This document shows positions 18,264 through 26,634 of a DNA stretch of 64,000 nucleotides, one piece after another. The stretch's first letter is position 1; every line of letters starts with the position of its first letter. The position numbers were made by a program, and so were the translations under genes. A model generated the notes under the pieces. The model ran no database searches. It worked only from the letters and a program-made list of their open reading frames with translations, and had not been told where the DNA came from. The DNA is from Arthrobacter ramosus (GTDB taxonomy: Bacteria > Actinomycetota > Actinomycetes > Actinomycetales > Micrococcaceae), in the NCBI RefSeq assembly GCF_039535095.1, contig NZ_BAAAWN010000001.1, forward strand, positions 3,348,001 to 3,412,000, in the 5' to 3' direction.

Positions 18264-18944
18264 ATGAGCGCGCCAGCACGAATCTTCATGATCCGGCACG
18301 GCCAGTCCGCCGCCAATGCCGACACTTCCATCTACAACCGTGTGCCCGATTACCGCATCCCGCTGACGGAGCTTGGCATCGAGCAGGCACGGGCCGCGGG
18401 TGAGGCACTGCGCAGGAAGCTCGACGGCGAACCTGTGTGCGTTTATGTCTCGCCGTACCTTCGGGCATACCAGACCCTTGAGGCACTGAATCTGGGCAGC
18501 CTCACGGAAAGGGTCGTCGAGGAGCCCCGGCTGCGTGAACAGGACTGGGCCAACTTCCAGATTGCCGGTGACATCGGGGATCAGAAGGAGCTTCGCAACC
18601 TCTACGGGCACTTCTTCTACCGGTTCCGAGAGGGCGAATCAGGCTCCGATGTCTACGACCGGATTTCGTCCTTCATGGAAACCCTGTACCGGCACTGGGA
18701 AAAACCCGACTACGCGCCCAACACCCTGTTGGTAACCCACGGCCTCACCATGCGGCTCTTCTGCATGCGATGGTTCCACTGGTCTGTGGAGTACTTCGAG
18801 TCCCTCAACAACCCGGGCAATGCGGAGCTACGGACGCTTATCCGAAACGACCAGGACAAGTACGATCTCGATACGCCGTTCAGCCAGTGGGTGCAGCGCA
18901 GCACCGACGAGACCGTGCTGAACGCTCCCCCGATGGTCATCTGA
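18264..18944 (+). CDS. Histidine phosphatase superfamily protein
   Basis: 226 residues from ATG 18264. The catalytic RHGQ motif is at the N-terminus (FMIRHGQSAANAD), with an Arg in YVSPYLRAYQT, the acid in LREQDW and the second His in LVTHGLTMR, as in phosphoglycerate-mutase-like phosphatases. Substrate unknown. TATGCT at 18251-18256 sits 7 nt before the ATG, and no clear Shine-Dalgarno sequence is present, so the mRNA may be leaderless. A more distal ATG at 18252 is in frame but overlaps that hexamer. Confidence 0.9.
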   Translation: MSAPARIFMIRHGQSAANADTSIYNRVPDYRIPLTELGIEQARAAGEALRRKLDGEPVCVYVSPYLRAYQTLEALNLGSLTERVVEEPRLREQDWANFQIAGDIGDQKELRNLYGHFFYRFREGESGSDVYDRISSFMETLYRHWEKPDYAPNTLLVTHGLTMRLFCMRWFHWSVEYFESLNNPGNAELRTLIRNDQDKYDLDTPFSQWVQRSTDETVLNAPPMVI

Positions 18945-18958
18945 CGGGCACAACGCCG

Positions 18959-19750
18959 CTAGGCGTCCTTGGCCACGATCACTTCGGTGCCGCTGGCTTC
19001 AAATGCTGCTTTGTCCTCTGCCGTGATGCCCGAATCCGTGATGAGCCGCCGGAAATCGTACCCGGCCATTGCCGCGAAGGCGCGCTTGCCGATCTTCGTG
19101 GAGTCGGCCAGGACATAGGAGTCGGTGGCGCGCCGGGCCATGACGGTATTCACCATCGCTTCTCCCTCGTCGGTGATCGTGGGGCCGATCTTGGGATCGA
19201 CTCCGTTGACGCCGATGAAGGCGATGTCCAAGGCAACCTTCTGCATGATGACATCCGTGTAAGGCCCGACCAGTTCATAGGAACGCGGGTTCAGGATGCC
19301 GCCGGTGACCATGATCTTGATGTTGGGGCGCACGGCAAGCTGGGCCGCGATGTTGATGGCGTTGGTGACCACCGTCAGCATGGGCCGGTTGGAGGGCGCG
19401 TTCAAGTCTTCGCGGGTGGACAGCACTTGGGCCAGGGCCGTGTTGGTGGTGCCGCCGCTGAGTCCGATCACCGCCCCGGGCATGATGAGCTCCGAAGCTG
19501 CCAAGGCAATTTGCTGCTTGGCCTCGGCGTGGTCATCCCTGTTGTAGCGCCCCGGAAGTTCGTAGGCCACCGATCCCGTCGTTGCACCCCCGCGCGTACG
19601 GCTGAGCAGCCGCTGCTTCGCGAGGCTGTCCAGATCACGGCGCGCAGTGGCCGGCGAGACGGCCAGTCGGGTCACGATATCCTCGACCTCAACATGCCCT
19701 GACTCGGCGAGGAGATCAAGGATGGCTGTCAGTCGATCGTTGCGGGTCAT
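18959..19750 (-). CDS. DeoR/GlpR-family transcriptional regulator
   Basis: 263 residues from ATG 19750 with GGAAGG 8 nt upstream; a GTG at 19753 is an alternative. N-terminal winged HTH (RLTAILDLLAESGHVEVEDI, VSPATARRDLDSLAKQRLL), then the DeoR sugar-phosphate sensor domain with GLSGGTTNTALAQ and VLADSTKIG, the typical effector pocket. It is the last gene of the SIS-ROK-PfkB-aldolase operon, 23 bp after the aldolase stop, so it probably autoregulates the operon and releases DNA on binding a pathway sugar phosphate. A likely operator lies at 23534-23563. Confidence 0.9.
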   Translation of the reverse strand: MTRNDRLTAILDLLAESGHVEVEDIVTRLAVSPATARRDLDSLAKQRLLSRTRGGATTGSVAYELPGRYNRDDHAEAKQQIALAASELIMPGAVIGLSGGTTNTALAQVLSTREDLNAPSNRPMLTVVTNAINIAAQLAVRPNIKIMVTGGILNPRSYELVGPYTDVIMQKVALDIAFIGVNGVDPKIGPTITDEGEAMVNTVMARRATDSYVLADSTKIGKRAFAAMAGYDFRRLITDSGITAEDKAAFEASGTEVIVAKDA

Positions 19751-19773
19751 CACGAACCTTCCGGAAATTGGGA

Positions 19774-20613
19774 CTAGTTCACTTTCGCGAACAGCGTCAG
19801 CAGACGTGCGGTTTCCAACACCAGGGCGTCCCGTCCGGCCTTGATGTACTTGCGGGAGTCCACCACCGAGGGGTTGGCATCCAGGTACTCACGGACGGCG
19901 CGGGTGAAGAACCCGTTCAAGTGTGTGGATACGTTGATCTTAGTCATACCGGCCCGGATTGCCGCCACCAGCGTTTCATCCGCCACGCCGGAGGACCCGT
20001 GAAGGACGAGCGGCAGCCGGACGGCCTCCTTGAGCCGGGTGATGAGGGCCAAGTCCAAGGCTGCACTGCGTTCGGTCATCGCGTGCGAGGAACCGACGGC
20101 GACGGCGAGGGCGTCGACGCCGGTGGCGTCCACAAAGGAGCGGGCCTCGGCCGGATCCGTCCGGACTCCCGGAGCATGGGCACCGTCCTTGCCTCCCACT
20201 TTCCCGAGCTCGGCCTCGACGTAGACCCCGTGGTCCTGGGCGTATTTGGCGATCCGACGCGTGACTTCAACGTTCGAGTCATAGGGCAAGTGCGCGCCGT
20301 CGTACATGACGGACCCGAACCCGAGGTCGACGGCCTGCAGGGCCAGCTCTTCGGATTCGGCGTGGTCCAGGTGCAGTGCCACGGGCACCGAAGAGTCCCT
20401 GGCGATGGACATGGCACCCCGGGCAATCGGGACGAGTCCGCCGTGGAAACGGACGCAGTTCTCCGATATCTGCAGGATCAACGGGACACCCGCCGACTCC
20501 GCCCCGGCCACCAGGCCTTCCGCTGTTTCGAGGTGGATGACGTTGAAGGCGCCCTGTCCGATTCCGTTGGCCGCGGCGGTATCCATGAGTTCCCGTGTAC
20601 TGACGAGCGTCAC
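19774..20613 (-). CDS. Class II ketose-bisphosphate aldolase (tagatose/fructose-bisphosphate type)
   Basis: 279 residues, the length of GatY/KbaY and FbaA-like class II enzymes. It should cleave a ketose 1,6-bisphosphate to dihydroxyacetone phosphate and glyceraldehyde 3-phosphate. Zinc and substrate motifs: GAFNVIHLETA, ALHLDHAES, YVEAELGKVGG, AVGSSHAM, LVLHGSSGV and TKINVST. The start overlaps the PfkB stop by 4 bp, implying coupled translation. The operon context (amino-sugar-type SIS protein and PfkB kinase) favours tagatose 1,6-bisphosphate, but fructose bisphosphate is not excluded. Confidence 0.9.
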   Translation of the reverse strand: MTLVSTRELMDTAAANGIGQGAFNVIHLETAEGLVAGAESAGVPLILQISENCVRFHGGLVPIARGAMSIARDSSVPVALHLDHAESEELALQAVDLGFGSVMYDGAHLPYDSNVEVTRRIAKYAQDHGVYVEAELGKVGGKDGAHAPGVRTDPAEARSFVDATGVDALAVAVGSSHAMTERSAALDLALITRLKEAVRLPLVLHGSSGVADETLVAAIRAGMTKINVSTHLNGFFTRAVREYLDANPSVVDSRKYIKAGRDALVLETARLLTLFAKVN

Positions 20614-21566
20614 AGGGTCTCCTTCCAGCTGAGAATGAGTTGGTCTTCGAGGTCCGCGTAGAGCGGCGAGATCTCGCCGGCGGACGGCATGAGCACCGCT
20701 GCGGCGGACCAGGCTGTTGCCCGGCGGAGGATCGTGGGGATGTCGGTGATGCCGGCGGCGAGCGCGACGGCGGCCGCCGCCACACCGGCGTCGCCGGCCC
20801 CCGTGGGGTTGCCTTTGAGTGGTTCCGGGAGCCGGGCGCTCCAGTAGCCTCCGGGGGCGGCATGGTGGAACGCAAGCATGCCTTCAGCGCCGGCACTGAC
20901 CAGGACCGTTTTGGCGCCGAGGGCGATCAATCGCCGTGCCGCGACGTCCAGGCTGCTTTCCCCCGTTGCTTCGAGGAGTTCGTGGTTGTTGGGCTTGAGG
21001 AGGTCCGCTCCGGCGCGTGCGGCGGCGATGATCCCGGGACCGGAGGTATCGACGACGGCGGGAATCCCGGCGTCGTGCGCCAGGCGCACGAGCGCCGGGT
21101 AGAAGTCGGCGGGTGCGCCGGGAGGCAGGCTGCCGGAACCGACAAGCACTCCCGCGCTTTGCCCGTCCAGGGCGTCGACGACGGCGGCGGCCAGCGCCTG
21201 CCATTCGGACGGCTGGAGCGGGCTCCCCTCTTCATTGAAGATGGACGTTTCGCCGCCCACCGTGTCCACGAGGGCGATGCTGCGCCGTGTTTCCGCGGCG
21301 ACCGGAATCAGGCGATGCGGCACGCCGCTGCTGAGCAGTTCGGCAGCGAATTCCGCACCGGCCGTGCCGCCCGAGGGCGCGAGTGCCAGCACGGGGTGGC
21401 CCAGCTGGTGGGCCACGCGCGCAACGTTGAGGCCTTTTCCACCTGCACGGCTGAGGGGTGCGGCGACGCGATGGCTTGCTCCGGGGGTGATCCCGGCGAC
21501 GTGGTAGCTGAGGTCGACGGCCGGATTGGGCGTGACGGTGATGACCCGTTTCATGGCCTGTTTCAT
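20610..21566 (-). CDS. PfkB-family sugar-phosphate kinase (1-phosphofructokinase / tagatose-6-phosphate kinase type)
   Basis: 318 residues from ATG 21566; ATG 21554 is also possible. An N-terminal TPNPAVDLSYHV and GGKGLNVARV are the first PfkB signature, and the C-terminal NPTGAGDAGVAA carries the catalytic Asp of the second. KPNNHELLEATG is typical of the LacC/FruK branch that phosphorylates ketohexose phosphates. It overlaps the neighbouring genes by 4 bp on each side (ATGA), so it sits in the middle of a tightly coupled operon. Probable product: a ketohexose 1,6-bisphosphate for the downstream aldolase. Confidence 0.9.
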   Translation of the reverse strand: MKQAMKRVITVTPNPAVDLSYHVAGITPGASHRVAAPLSRAGGKGLNVARVAHQLGHPVLALAPSGGTAGAEFAAELLSSGVPHRLIPVAAETRRSIALVDTVGGETSIFNEEGSPLQPSEWQALAAAVVDALDGQSAGVLVGSGSLPPGAPADFYPALVRLAHDAGIPAVVDTSGPGIIAAARAGADLLKPNNHELLEATGESSLDVAARRLIALGAKTVLVSAGAEGMLAFHHAAPGGYWSARLPEPLKGNPTGAGDAGVAAAAVALAAGITDIPTILRRATAWSAAAVLMPSAGEISPLYADLEDQLILSWKETL

Positions 21567-22513
21567 CGCCTCGTCCCCGTGCCGGAGGCGGCGTTAGCGG
21601 CCGGGAGCAGGGCCCTGGCCCTCATGGCGGCCCCGAGCAGGCCTGCATCCTGGCCGAGTTGGGCGCGCATGATGATGGGCCGGCGCTGGAAATCGAGCAG
21701 CTCATCGAGGCGCGAACGGAGTGGCTGCAGGAGTCCTTCTCCCGCTTCGGCAAGCCCGCCGCCCACCACCACTGCTTCGGTGCCGATGATGCTGACGCAT
21801 TGGCTGAGGCTGAAGGCGAGCGCATCCACGGCGTCGGCCCAGATCCGTGCCGCAAGTGCATCGCCCGCTTTGGCCCGTTCGAGGACTTCACGGGCACCGG
21901 TGCGCGGAGTTCCGGCTTTGTCGCTGTAACGCCGGGCGATCGCTCCGGCGGAGCCGACTGCCTCGAGGATCGTGTGGCCCGGGCCGTCGGGGTCCGGAAC
22001 GAGGGCGTGGCCCAGTTCCCCGGCGAAGCCGCCCGCGCGCACCGGGTACCCGTCGGAGATGACGGCGGCGGCGATCCCGGTGCCAACCACCATCACCACG
22101 ACGTTTCCAAAATCGCGGGCCGCTCCGAAACGGAATTCGGCTTCGGCGGCCGTGCTGACATCGTGGCCGAAGGAGACCGGCAGCCCGAGGCGCTGCGCGG
22201 CCTTTTCCCCAAAGGGAAAGTTCCGCCACCCCAGGTTCGCCGAATAGATCCCCACTCCGGTGTCGGAGTCCACGATTCCCGGAACGACAATGCATGCGGC
22301 CTTCGCCGGGTGGCCGGGGAATTCAGCGGCAAACTCAGCAGCCAGCGCGGCGATGGCGTCCAGGATCGCCTCGCCCGGGCGCAAGGGATCGTGGGGCGTA
22401 GCGGTGCGGCGGAGGCCCTGGACATTCCCAGCCGCGTCGACAAGGCCTGCCTTCAGATCCGTGCCGCCGACATCGAAGGCCAGGACTGCGGATTCAGCGG
22501 CTCCGAGAACCAT
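21563..22513 (-). CDS. ROK-family sugar kinase-like protein lacking the cysteine zinc motif
   Basis: 316 residues. The ATPase-fold motifs are clear: VLAFDVGGTDLKAGLVD at the N-terminus, VVPGIVDSDTG, the catalytic Asp in FGHDVSTAAEAE, and VVVGGGLAEAG near the C-terminus. The usual ROK zinc cluster (CxCGxxGCxE after GExGH) is replaced by GELGHALVPDPDGPGHTILE, with no cysteines. It probably phosphorylates a hexose or amino sugar at O6. Overlaps PfkB by 4 bp and follows the SIS gene by 8 bp. An alternative role as a sensor is less likely, because there is no HTH domain. Confidence 0.85.
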   Translation of the reverse strand: MVLGAAESAVLAFDVGGTDLKAGLVDAAGNVQGLRRTATPHDPLRPGEAILDAIAALAAEFAAEFPGHPAKAACIVVPGIVDSDTGVGIYSANLGWRNFPFGEKAAQRLGLPVSFGHDVSTAAEAEFRFGAARDFGNVVVMVVGTGIAAAVISDGYPVRAGGFAGELGHALVPDPDGPGHTILEAVGSAGAIARRYSDKAGTPRTGAREVLERAKAGDALAARIWADAVDALAFSLSQCVSIIGTEAVVVGGGLAEAGEGLLQPLRSRLDELLDFQRRPIIMRAQLGQDAGLLGAAMRARALLPAANAASGTGTRR

Positions 22514-22521
22514 GGGATTGC

Positions 22522-23469
22522 CTAGGCCGTGGCGTTCAGGACAACAGAGCGCGTGAGGTTGCGCGGAAGATCGGGGTTGAGGCCACGCACGCGCGCCCGC
22601 TCCAGGGTGACCTTATGGACCCGGGCCAGCTCGGCGAGCGGGTGCTTGCCGGTGTTGACGTAGAGGGCGCCTGTGCGGCTCATGTCGGCGTCCAGCCCCT
22701 CGGGTTGCGGGCCGAAGATCCACGTCACCCGGCCAGGCGCGGCAATGGAGATGGGACCGTGCCGGTATTCCATCGCCGGATAGGATTCGGTCCAGCCCTG
22801 CACGGCTTCGCGCATCTTGAGGCCGGCTTCGTGGGCCAGGCCAACGGTCCAGCCGGTACCGAGGAAGGTGAACTGTTCGGCGTCGAGCAGCTCCTGGGAA
22901 ACAGGCTCGGTGACGGCAGTGCGGGCGTCCTCGATTGCCGTGCCGAGCTCGATGCCCAGGCTCGTCAGGAGGTACACAAGGGCAGTCGTCGCGAAGCGGG
23001 TCTGGACCACCGATTTCTCGTCCGCGTAGGGAAGGCCGATCACGGCGTCGGCCAGGGTGGTGCCGGGAGAATTCACGTCGCCGATCACCGCAATCGTCCT
23101 GGGTTTTCCGCTGACGGCCTTTCCGCGCACGGCTTCCAACAGCTCAAGTACCTCCGTGGTGGTGCCGGAGCGGGTGATGGCGATGACGGCGTCGTACTGG
23201 CGGCCGGCGCTGTTGTGATTGAGGAAGGCTTCGGATGCTGCGAACGCGTCGGTGACGCCCTTGCCCGAGGCTTCGCGGGCAGCGGCATAGCTCTGCGCCA
23301 TGAACCATGAGGTACCGCAACCGACGACGGCGATCCGCTCGCCGTCAGCGGGAAGCAGGTGCTCCGCCTTGGCTTGCTCAAGTTCGCATTGCTCGATGGC
23401 CCGCTTCCAGACCTCGGGCTGCGAAACAAGCTCTTGTTCCATGAAGGCCCCGAGGGTGTTGTTACTCAT
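22522..23469 (-). CDS. Double-SIS-domain sugar-phosphate isomerase/deaminase (AgaS/FrlB/GlmS-C-like)
   Basis: 315 residues from ATG 23469; ATG 23481 or TTG 23520 would lengthen it. Two SIS domains: the first with VGCGTSWFMAQSYAAA and ITRSGTTTEVLELLEAV, the second with FLGTGWTVGLAHEAGLKMRE and a YRHGPIS loop. These features match proteins that isomerise or deaminate amino-sugar phosphates. As the first gene of the operon with ROK, PfkB and aldolase, a galactosamine-6-phosphate deaminase/isomerase (AgaS-like) role giving tagatose 6-phosphate is my preferred reading. Deglycase (FrlB) or glucosamine-6-phosphate deaminase are alternatives. Confidence 0.85.
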   Translation of the reverse strand: MSNNTLGAFMEQELVSQPEVWKRAIEQCELEQAKAEHLLPADGERIAVVGCGTSWFMAQSYAAAREASGKGVTDAFAASEAFLNHNSAGRQYDAVIAITRSGTTTEVLELLEAVRGKAVSGKPRTIAVIGDVNSPGTTLADAVIGLPYADEKSVVQTRFATTALVYLLTSLGIELGTAIEDARTAVTEPVSQELLDAEQFTFLGTGWTVGLAHEAGLKMREAVQGWTESYPAMEYRHGPISIAAPGRVTWIFGPQPEGLDADMSRTGALYVNTGKHPLAELARVHKVTLERARVRGLNPDLPRNLTRSVVLNATA

Positions 23470-23533
23470 CGCACTTACCATTCCTGTCCGCGCTTCTTTG
23501 ACGCGCTCTTCAAAACTCAACGATTTGACGTTT

Positions 23534-23563
23534 TATGATCCATATAAACACTAAACGATCATA
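23534..23563. promoter_or_regulatory. Candidate DeoR operator/promoter of the sugar operon
   Basis: TATGATC (23534-23540) and GATCATA (23557-23563) are perfect inverted arms 16 bp apart in an AT-rich patch just upstream of the SIS gene. TATGATCCATA at 23534-23544 is itself nearly symmetric. Position and AT content fit promoter plus operator for the DeoR protein encoded at the end of the operon. Confidence 0.5.
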
Positions 23564-23669
23564 TTCAATCGCACAAGGATCGCGGCGGGCCTCGGCGCGC
23601 CGGGCAAATGTGAATGACCGCCCCTAGGGAGGAACCCCGCCTTGGCGTCGCTAGAGTGCACAAGCAAAA

Positions 23670-23699
23670 GCAGGGCCCCTCCATACGGAGAGACCCTGC
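23670..23699 (-). terminator. Rho-independent terminator after hutI
   Basis: On the minus strand, GCAGGG and TCTCC pair with GGAGG and CCCTGC around a GTAT loop, followed by TTTTGCTTG. It begins about 20 nt beyond the hutI stop, with the best U-tract in the window. Confidence 0.75.
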
Positions 23700-23720
23700 C
23701 TTGTTGACTCGAGAGCGCCG

Positions 23721-24944
23721 CTAGACCTCGCGCACGCCTGCCCTCCACACCGCGAAAGTCAGCGGGATACCGGGCCGGTACGCCAGGTGCGTCGCCGACG
23801 GCGCCTTGAGCATGTGCAGGTCTGCGCGGTGCCCGACGGCGATCGATCCCACCGCCCGTTCGCCGTCGACGTCGTTGCCCGACTCCCTGCCGAGCGCGAG
23901 CGCACCGCCATACGTGGCCGCCCGGACGGCTTCGTGGACGCTCAGGTGCATCTGCAGCACCGCCGTGGTGACGCAGAACGCGATGGAGCTCGTGTAGGAG
24001 GTGCCGGGGTTGCAGTTCGCGGCCAAGGCAAGCTGCACCCCCGCGTCGATCAGTGCGCGGCCCGGGGCGAGCGGCTGGCGGGTGGAGAGATCGCACGCCG
24101 GCAGGCACGTGGCCACCGTGCCGCGCGTGCCCGTTCCGGTGGAGGCATCCCAGCCGCCCCAGGTACCTGCGAGCGCCTCGATGTCGGCCGCTGAAAGGTA
24201 ATTGACGTGGTCAACACTGGCCGCACCGAACTCCACAGCCAACTGCACGCCAGGTCCTTCACCCAGTTGGTTGCCGTGGACACGCAGGCCCAGGCCCGCA
24301 TCGCGGCAAGCGGTCAGGACGCGGCGCGACTGATCTTCGGTGAAAGCGCCGCGCTCGCAGAAAACGTCGGCCCAGCTGACGTACGGGCGGACGGCGTCGA
24401 GCATTGGGCCGCAGACGAGGTCCGTGTATTCCTCGGCGTCGGCTCCGGCCGGGACCAAGTGCGCGCCGAGGTAGGTGACTTCGTCCACGGTCGCGGCCGC
24501 GATGCGTGCACTGCGGGCCTCGTTCTCAAGGTCCAGTCCGTAGCCGGTCTTGCTCTCGAGGTAGGTGGTGCCTTGGGAGACGGCTTCGGCCACGCGCCCG
24601 GCGGCGAGTCGGGTCAGTTCCTCGTCGCTCGCGGCGCGGGTGGCGCCTGTGGTGACGGCAATGCCGCCGGCGCTGTAGCGCTGGCCGGCCATCCTGGCCT
24701 CGAATTCGGCGGTGCGGTCTCCGGCGAAAATCAGGTGCGAGTGCGAGTCCACCCATCCCGGGAGCACGGCGCGGCCCTCCGCGTCCACGTGTTCATCAGC
24801 CGAGGGAGCCTCCGATGCCGGACCGATCCAGGAAATCCGCTCACCTTCGATCACCACGGCGGCGTCCTTAAGGACACGATGCTCCGCGTCCTGGGTCATC
24901 AGTTCGCCGATGTTGCTGATCAGTGTGCTCGTCTGCCCGCTCAT
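23721..24944 (-). CDS. hutI: Imidazolonepropionase
   Basis: 407 residues from ATG 24944 (ATAGG upstream); a TTG at 24974 would overlap the previous gene. It hydrolyses 4-imidazolone-5-propanoate to N-formimino-L-glutamate in histidine catabolism. Amidohydrolase motifs: metal ligands in DSHSHLIFAGDR, substrate residues in YLESKTGYGLD, AHLVPAGA, His in LRVHGNQLGEG, DHVNYLS, and ANCNPGTSYTSSIAF. Cytoplasmic zinc or iron enzyme. No hutU or hutH is in the window, so either the rest of the pathway is elsewhere or this is a detached copy. It follows the FAD oxidoreductase by 11 bp. Confidence 0.93.
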   Translation of the reverse strand: MSGQTSTLISNIGELMTQDAEHRVLKDAAVVIEGERISWIGPASEAPSADEHVDAEGRAVLPGWVDSHSHLIFAGDRTAEFEARMAGQRYSAGGIAVTTGATRAASDEELTRLAAGRVAEAVSQGTTYLESKTGYGLDLENEARSARIAAATVDEVTYLGAHLVPAGADAEEYTDLVCGPMLDAVRPYVSWADVFCERGAFTEDQSRRVLTACRDAGLGLRVHGNQLGEGPGVQLAVEFGAASVDHVNYLSAADIEALAGTWGGWDASTGTGTRGTVATCLPACDLSTRQPLAPGRALIDAGVQLALAANCNPGTSYTSSIAFCVTTAVLQMHLSVHEAVRAATYGGALALGRESGNDVDGERAVGSIAVGHRADLHMLKAPSATHLAYRPGIPLTFAVWRAGVREV

Positions 24945-24955
24945 GAACCTATTGT

Positions 24956-26068
24956 TCAACGGCGGATGGACCAACGGGTGGCCGCGAGCGACCCCGGTGT
25001 CCGGGATACCGGACTGATGCCCGATGCAGGGCCAACGATCCCCGAACCCAGGATCTCGGCGGCAGCGAGTTCAGCAATGGCGGAGGAGGTCTGGAAACCG
25101 TAACCGCCTTGGCCCGCAAGCCAGTAGAAGCCGGGAGCCTCGGCGTCGAACCCCACCACAGGAACGCCGTCGGCAGCTTCGGTGCGCAACCCGGTCCATG
25201 CTTTGGCCACGGAGCGGATGCCCAGCGAGGTGATCGAATTCAGCCGGGCCACGAGCTCTTCCACGTCGCCGGGACGCGGCTGTGCGTCTTCGGGGCCGCT
25301 CGGCACCGTCTCCGACGGCGAAATGAGCACTTGCTCCCCCTCGCGCCGGAAGTAGTAGGAGTCATCCGCTGCCGCCACCATGGGGGTGCCCGGCGCAAGC
25401 GGGCGTTCGACGTCGACGATTGCCGCAGTACGCCGGAACGGCTGCAAGCCCAGCTTTTCCACCCCGCTGAGGACCGCGAGTTCGTCCGCCCAGGCACCTG
25501 CTGCGTTGACGACGACGGCGGACTGGAAACCTTCCAGCCCGGCGCCCAATTGCCAGCCGGAACCGAGGCGTTGGGCAGAATGGACCCGGGCGCCGGTGAT
25601 GATGTCCACTCCCCCGGCCTCGGCCCGTTGCCGGTGGTCTTCCAAGAGCACGGGCGCATTGCAGGCGAACGACCCTGTATCCAGGCCAGCGGCCGTGAAG
25701 GATCCGGGATTCAGTGCCGGGCACAACTCAAGGGCTCCGGCGTGCGTGATGGGGTGCATGTGCCCGCTGGCTTCTGCCTTGACGGTGGCTTCGTCGCCCA
25801 CCAACATAAACGAGCGCTGTTCCAGTACCGGTACCGGCAACGCGGCGTCGCGGGCTACCATCAGTTCCAGCGTGCGGACGGTGAGTTCCTGCACGACGGC
25901 TGGGCCGAAACTTGGGATCAACTGCCGGGCCGAGCGGGAGGACGTGTGGTAGGCCAGCGTCTGTTCGGCTTCCACGAGGGCCACCGAACACTGGCCGGCC
26001 AGCGCTGACGCCAACGACAACCCGGCGATGCCTCCGCCGACAATTACCACATCATAATTTGCAGCCAT
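24956..26068 (-). CDS. FAD-dependent oxidoreductase, D-amino-acid/glycine oxidase (DAO) family
   Basis: 370 residues with the N-terminal dinucleotide-binding motif VVIVGGGIAGLSLASAL and the DAO-family C-terminus with GLRTEAADGVPVVGFD and YWLAGQGGYGFQTS. Related enzymes are glycerol-3-phosphate dehydrogenase-like, L-2-hydroxyglutarate or sarcosine/D-amino acid oxidases; the substrate is not readable. It is probably co-transcribed with hutI (11-bp gap). No signal peptide. Confidence 0.85.
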   Translation of the reverse strand: MAANYDVVIVGGGIAGLSLASALAGQCSVALVEAEQTLAYHTSSRSARQLIPSFGPAVVQELTVRTLELMVARDAALPVPVLEQRSFMLVGDEATVKAEASGHMHPITHAGALELCPALNPGSFTAAGLDTGSFACNAPVLLEDHRQRAEAGGVDIITGARVHSAQRLGSGWQLGAGLEGFQSAVVVNAAGAWADELAVLSGVEKLGLQPFRRTAAIVDVERPLAPGTPMVAAADDSYYFRREGEQVLISPSETVPSGPEDAQPRPGDVEELVARLNSITSLGIRSVAKAWTGLRTEAADGVPVVGFDAEAPGFYWLAGQGGYGFQTSSAIAELAAAEILGSGIVGPASGISPVSRTPGSLAATRWSIRR

Positions 26069-26108
26069 CCCCCCATCCTGTCAGCGCACAGCCGCAGATG
26101 CGAGGGGG

Positions 26109-26579
26109 CTATTCCACCGCGGACCGCTTGATGCCGCTGTAGGGGGTCCACCACGTGAGCGGCTCCGTGACGGTGAAGCGCCGCCCGGAGATCGAATCCG
26201 CAGGAACCCGCACGAAGTGGTCCTTCTTGCCGGCTTCCCACGGAAACAGGGGCAACGAGAACGAGTTGACCACGTCGTCGAGCTGTTTGACGGGCGTCGC
26301 TTTGCCGTGGAGCACAACACTCCATGCGACTCCCGTGTTCGCATCGACGCCGTCCACTTCCATGGCCACCGGGAATTCGCCCAACGCCGCGACCAGCTTT
26401 GTGCCCGCTCCGGTCCTGAAGACAACCGTCCCCTGGTCCACGGTGTAATTGATCGGAAAAATGTCAGGGTGGTCTCCGAGCCACACGGCCAGCCTGCCGA
26501 CGGACACGCCCCTCAGGAGATTCCAGCATTGCTGCGAATCCAACACCTCGGTTACACGTTGTGCTGCATCTTTGTCCAT
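26109..26579 (-). CDS. Pyridoxamine 5'-phosphate oxidase-family (flavin/F420-binding) protein
   Basis: 156 residues from ATG 26579; the longer frame to 26678 enters the GH4 gene and is rejected. Split-barrel flavin-binding fold features: LLRGVSVGRLAVWLGD, DIFPINYTVDQGTVVFRTG and a late WxxxSVVLHGKA segment, as in PPOX-type proteins related to nitroimidazole resistance. The cofactor (FMN or F420) cannot be told. It is 55 bp downstream of the GH4 stop and may form part of that transcript. Confidence 0.85.
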   Translation of the reverse strand: MDKDAAQRVTEVLDSQQCWNLLRGVSVGRLAVWLGDHPDIFPINYTVDQGTVVFRTGAGTKLVAALGEFPVAMEVDGVDANTGVAWSVVLHGKATPVKQLDDVVNSFSLPLFPWEAGKKDHFVRVPADSISGRRFTVTEPLTWWTPYSGIKRSAVE

Positions 26580-26634
26580 GCTGCAGATACTAGGCCTCCG
26601 ATCCCCCTTGGGACAGGGCTCCCATGAAGGGGAC

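Noticed and set aside
23560..23720. Possible small gene between the SIS and hutI genes.
   Set aside because: The segment is explained by the promoter/operator of the sugar operon and the hutI terminator; frames are short and atypical.
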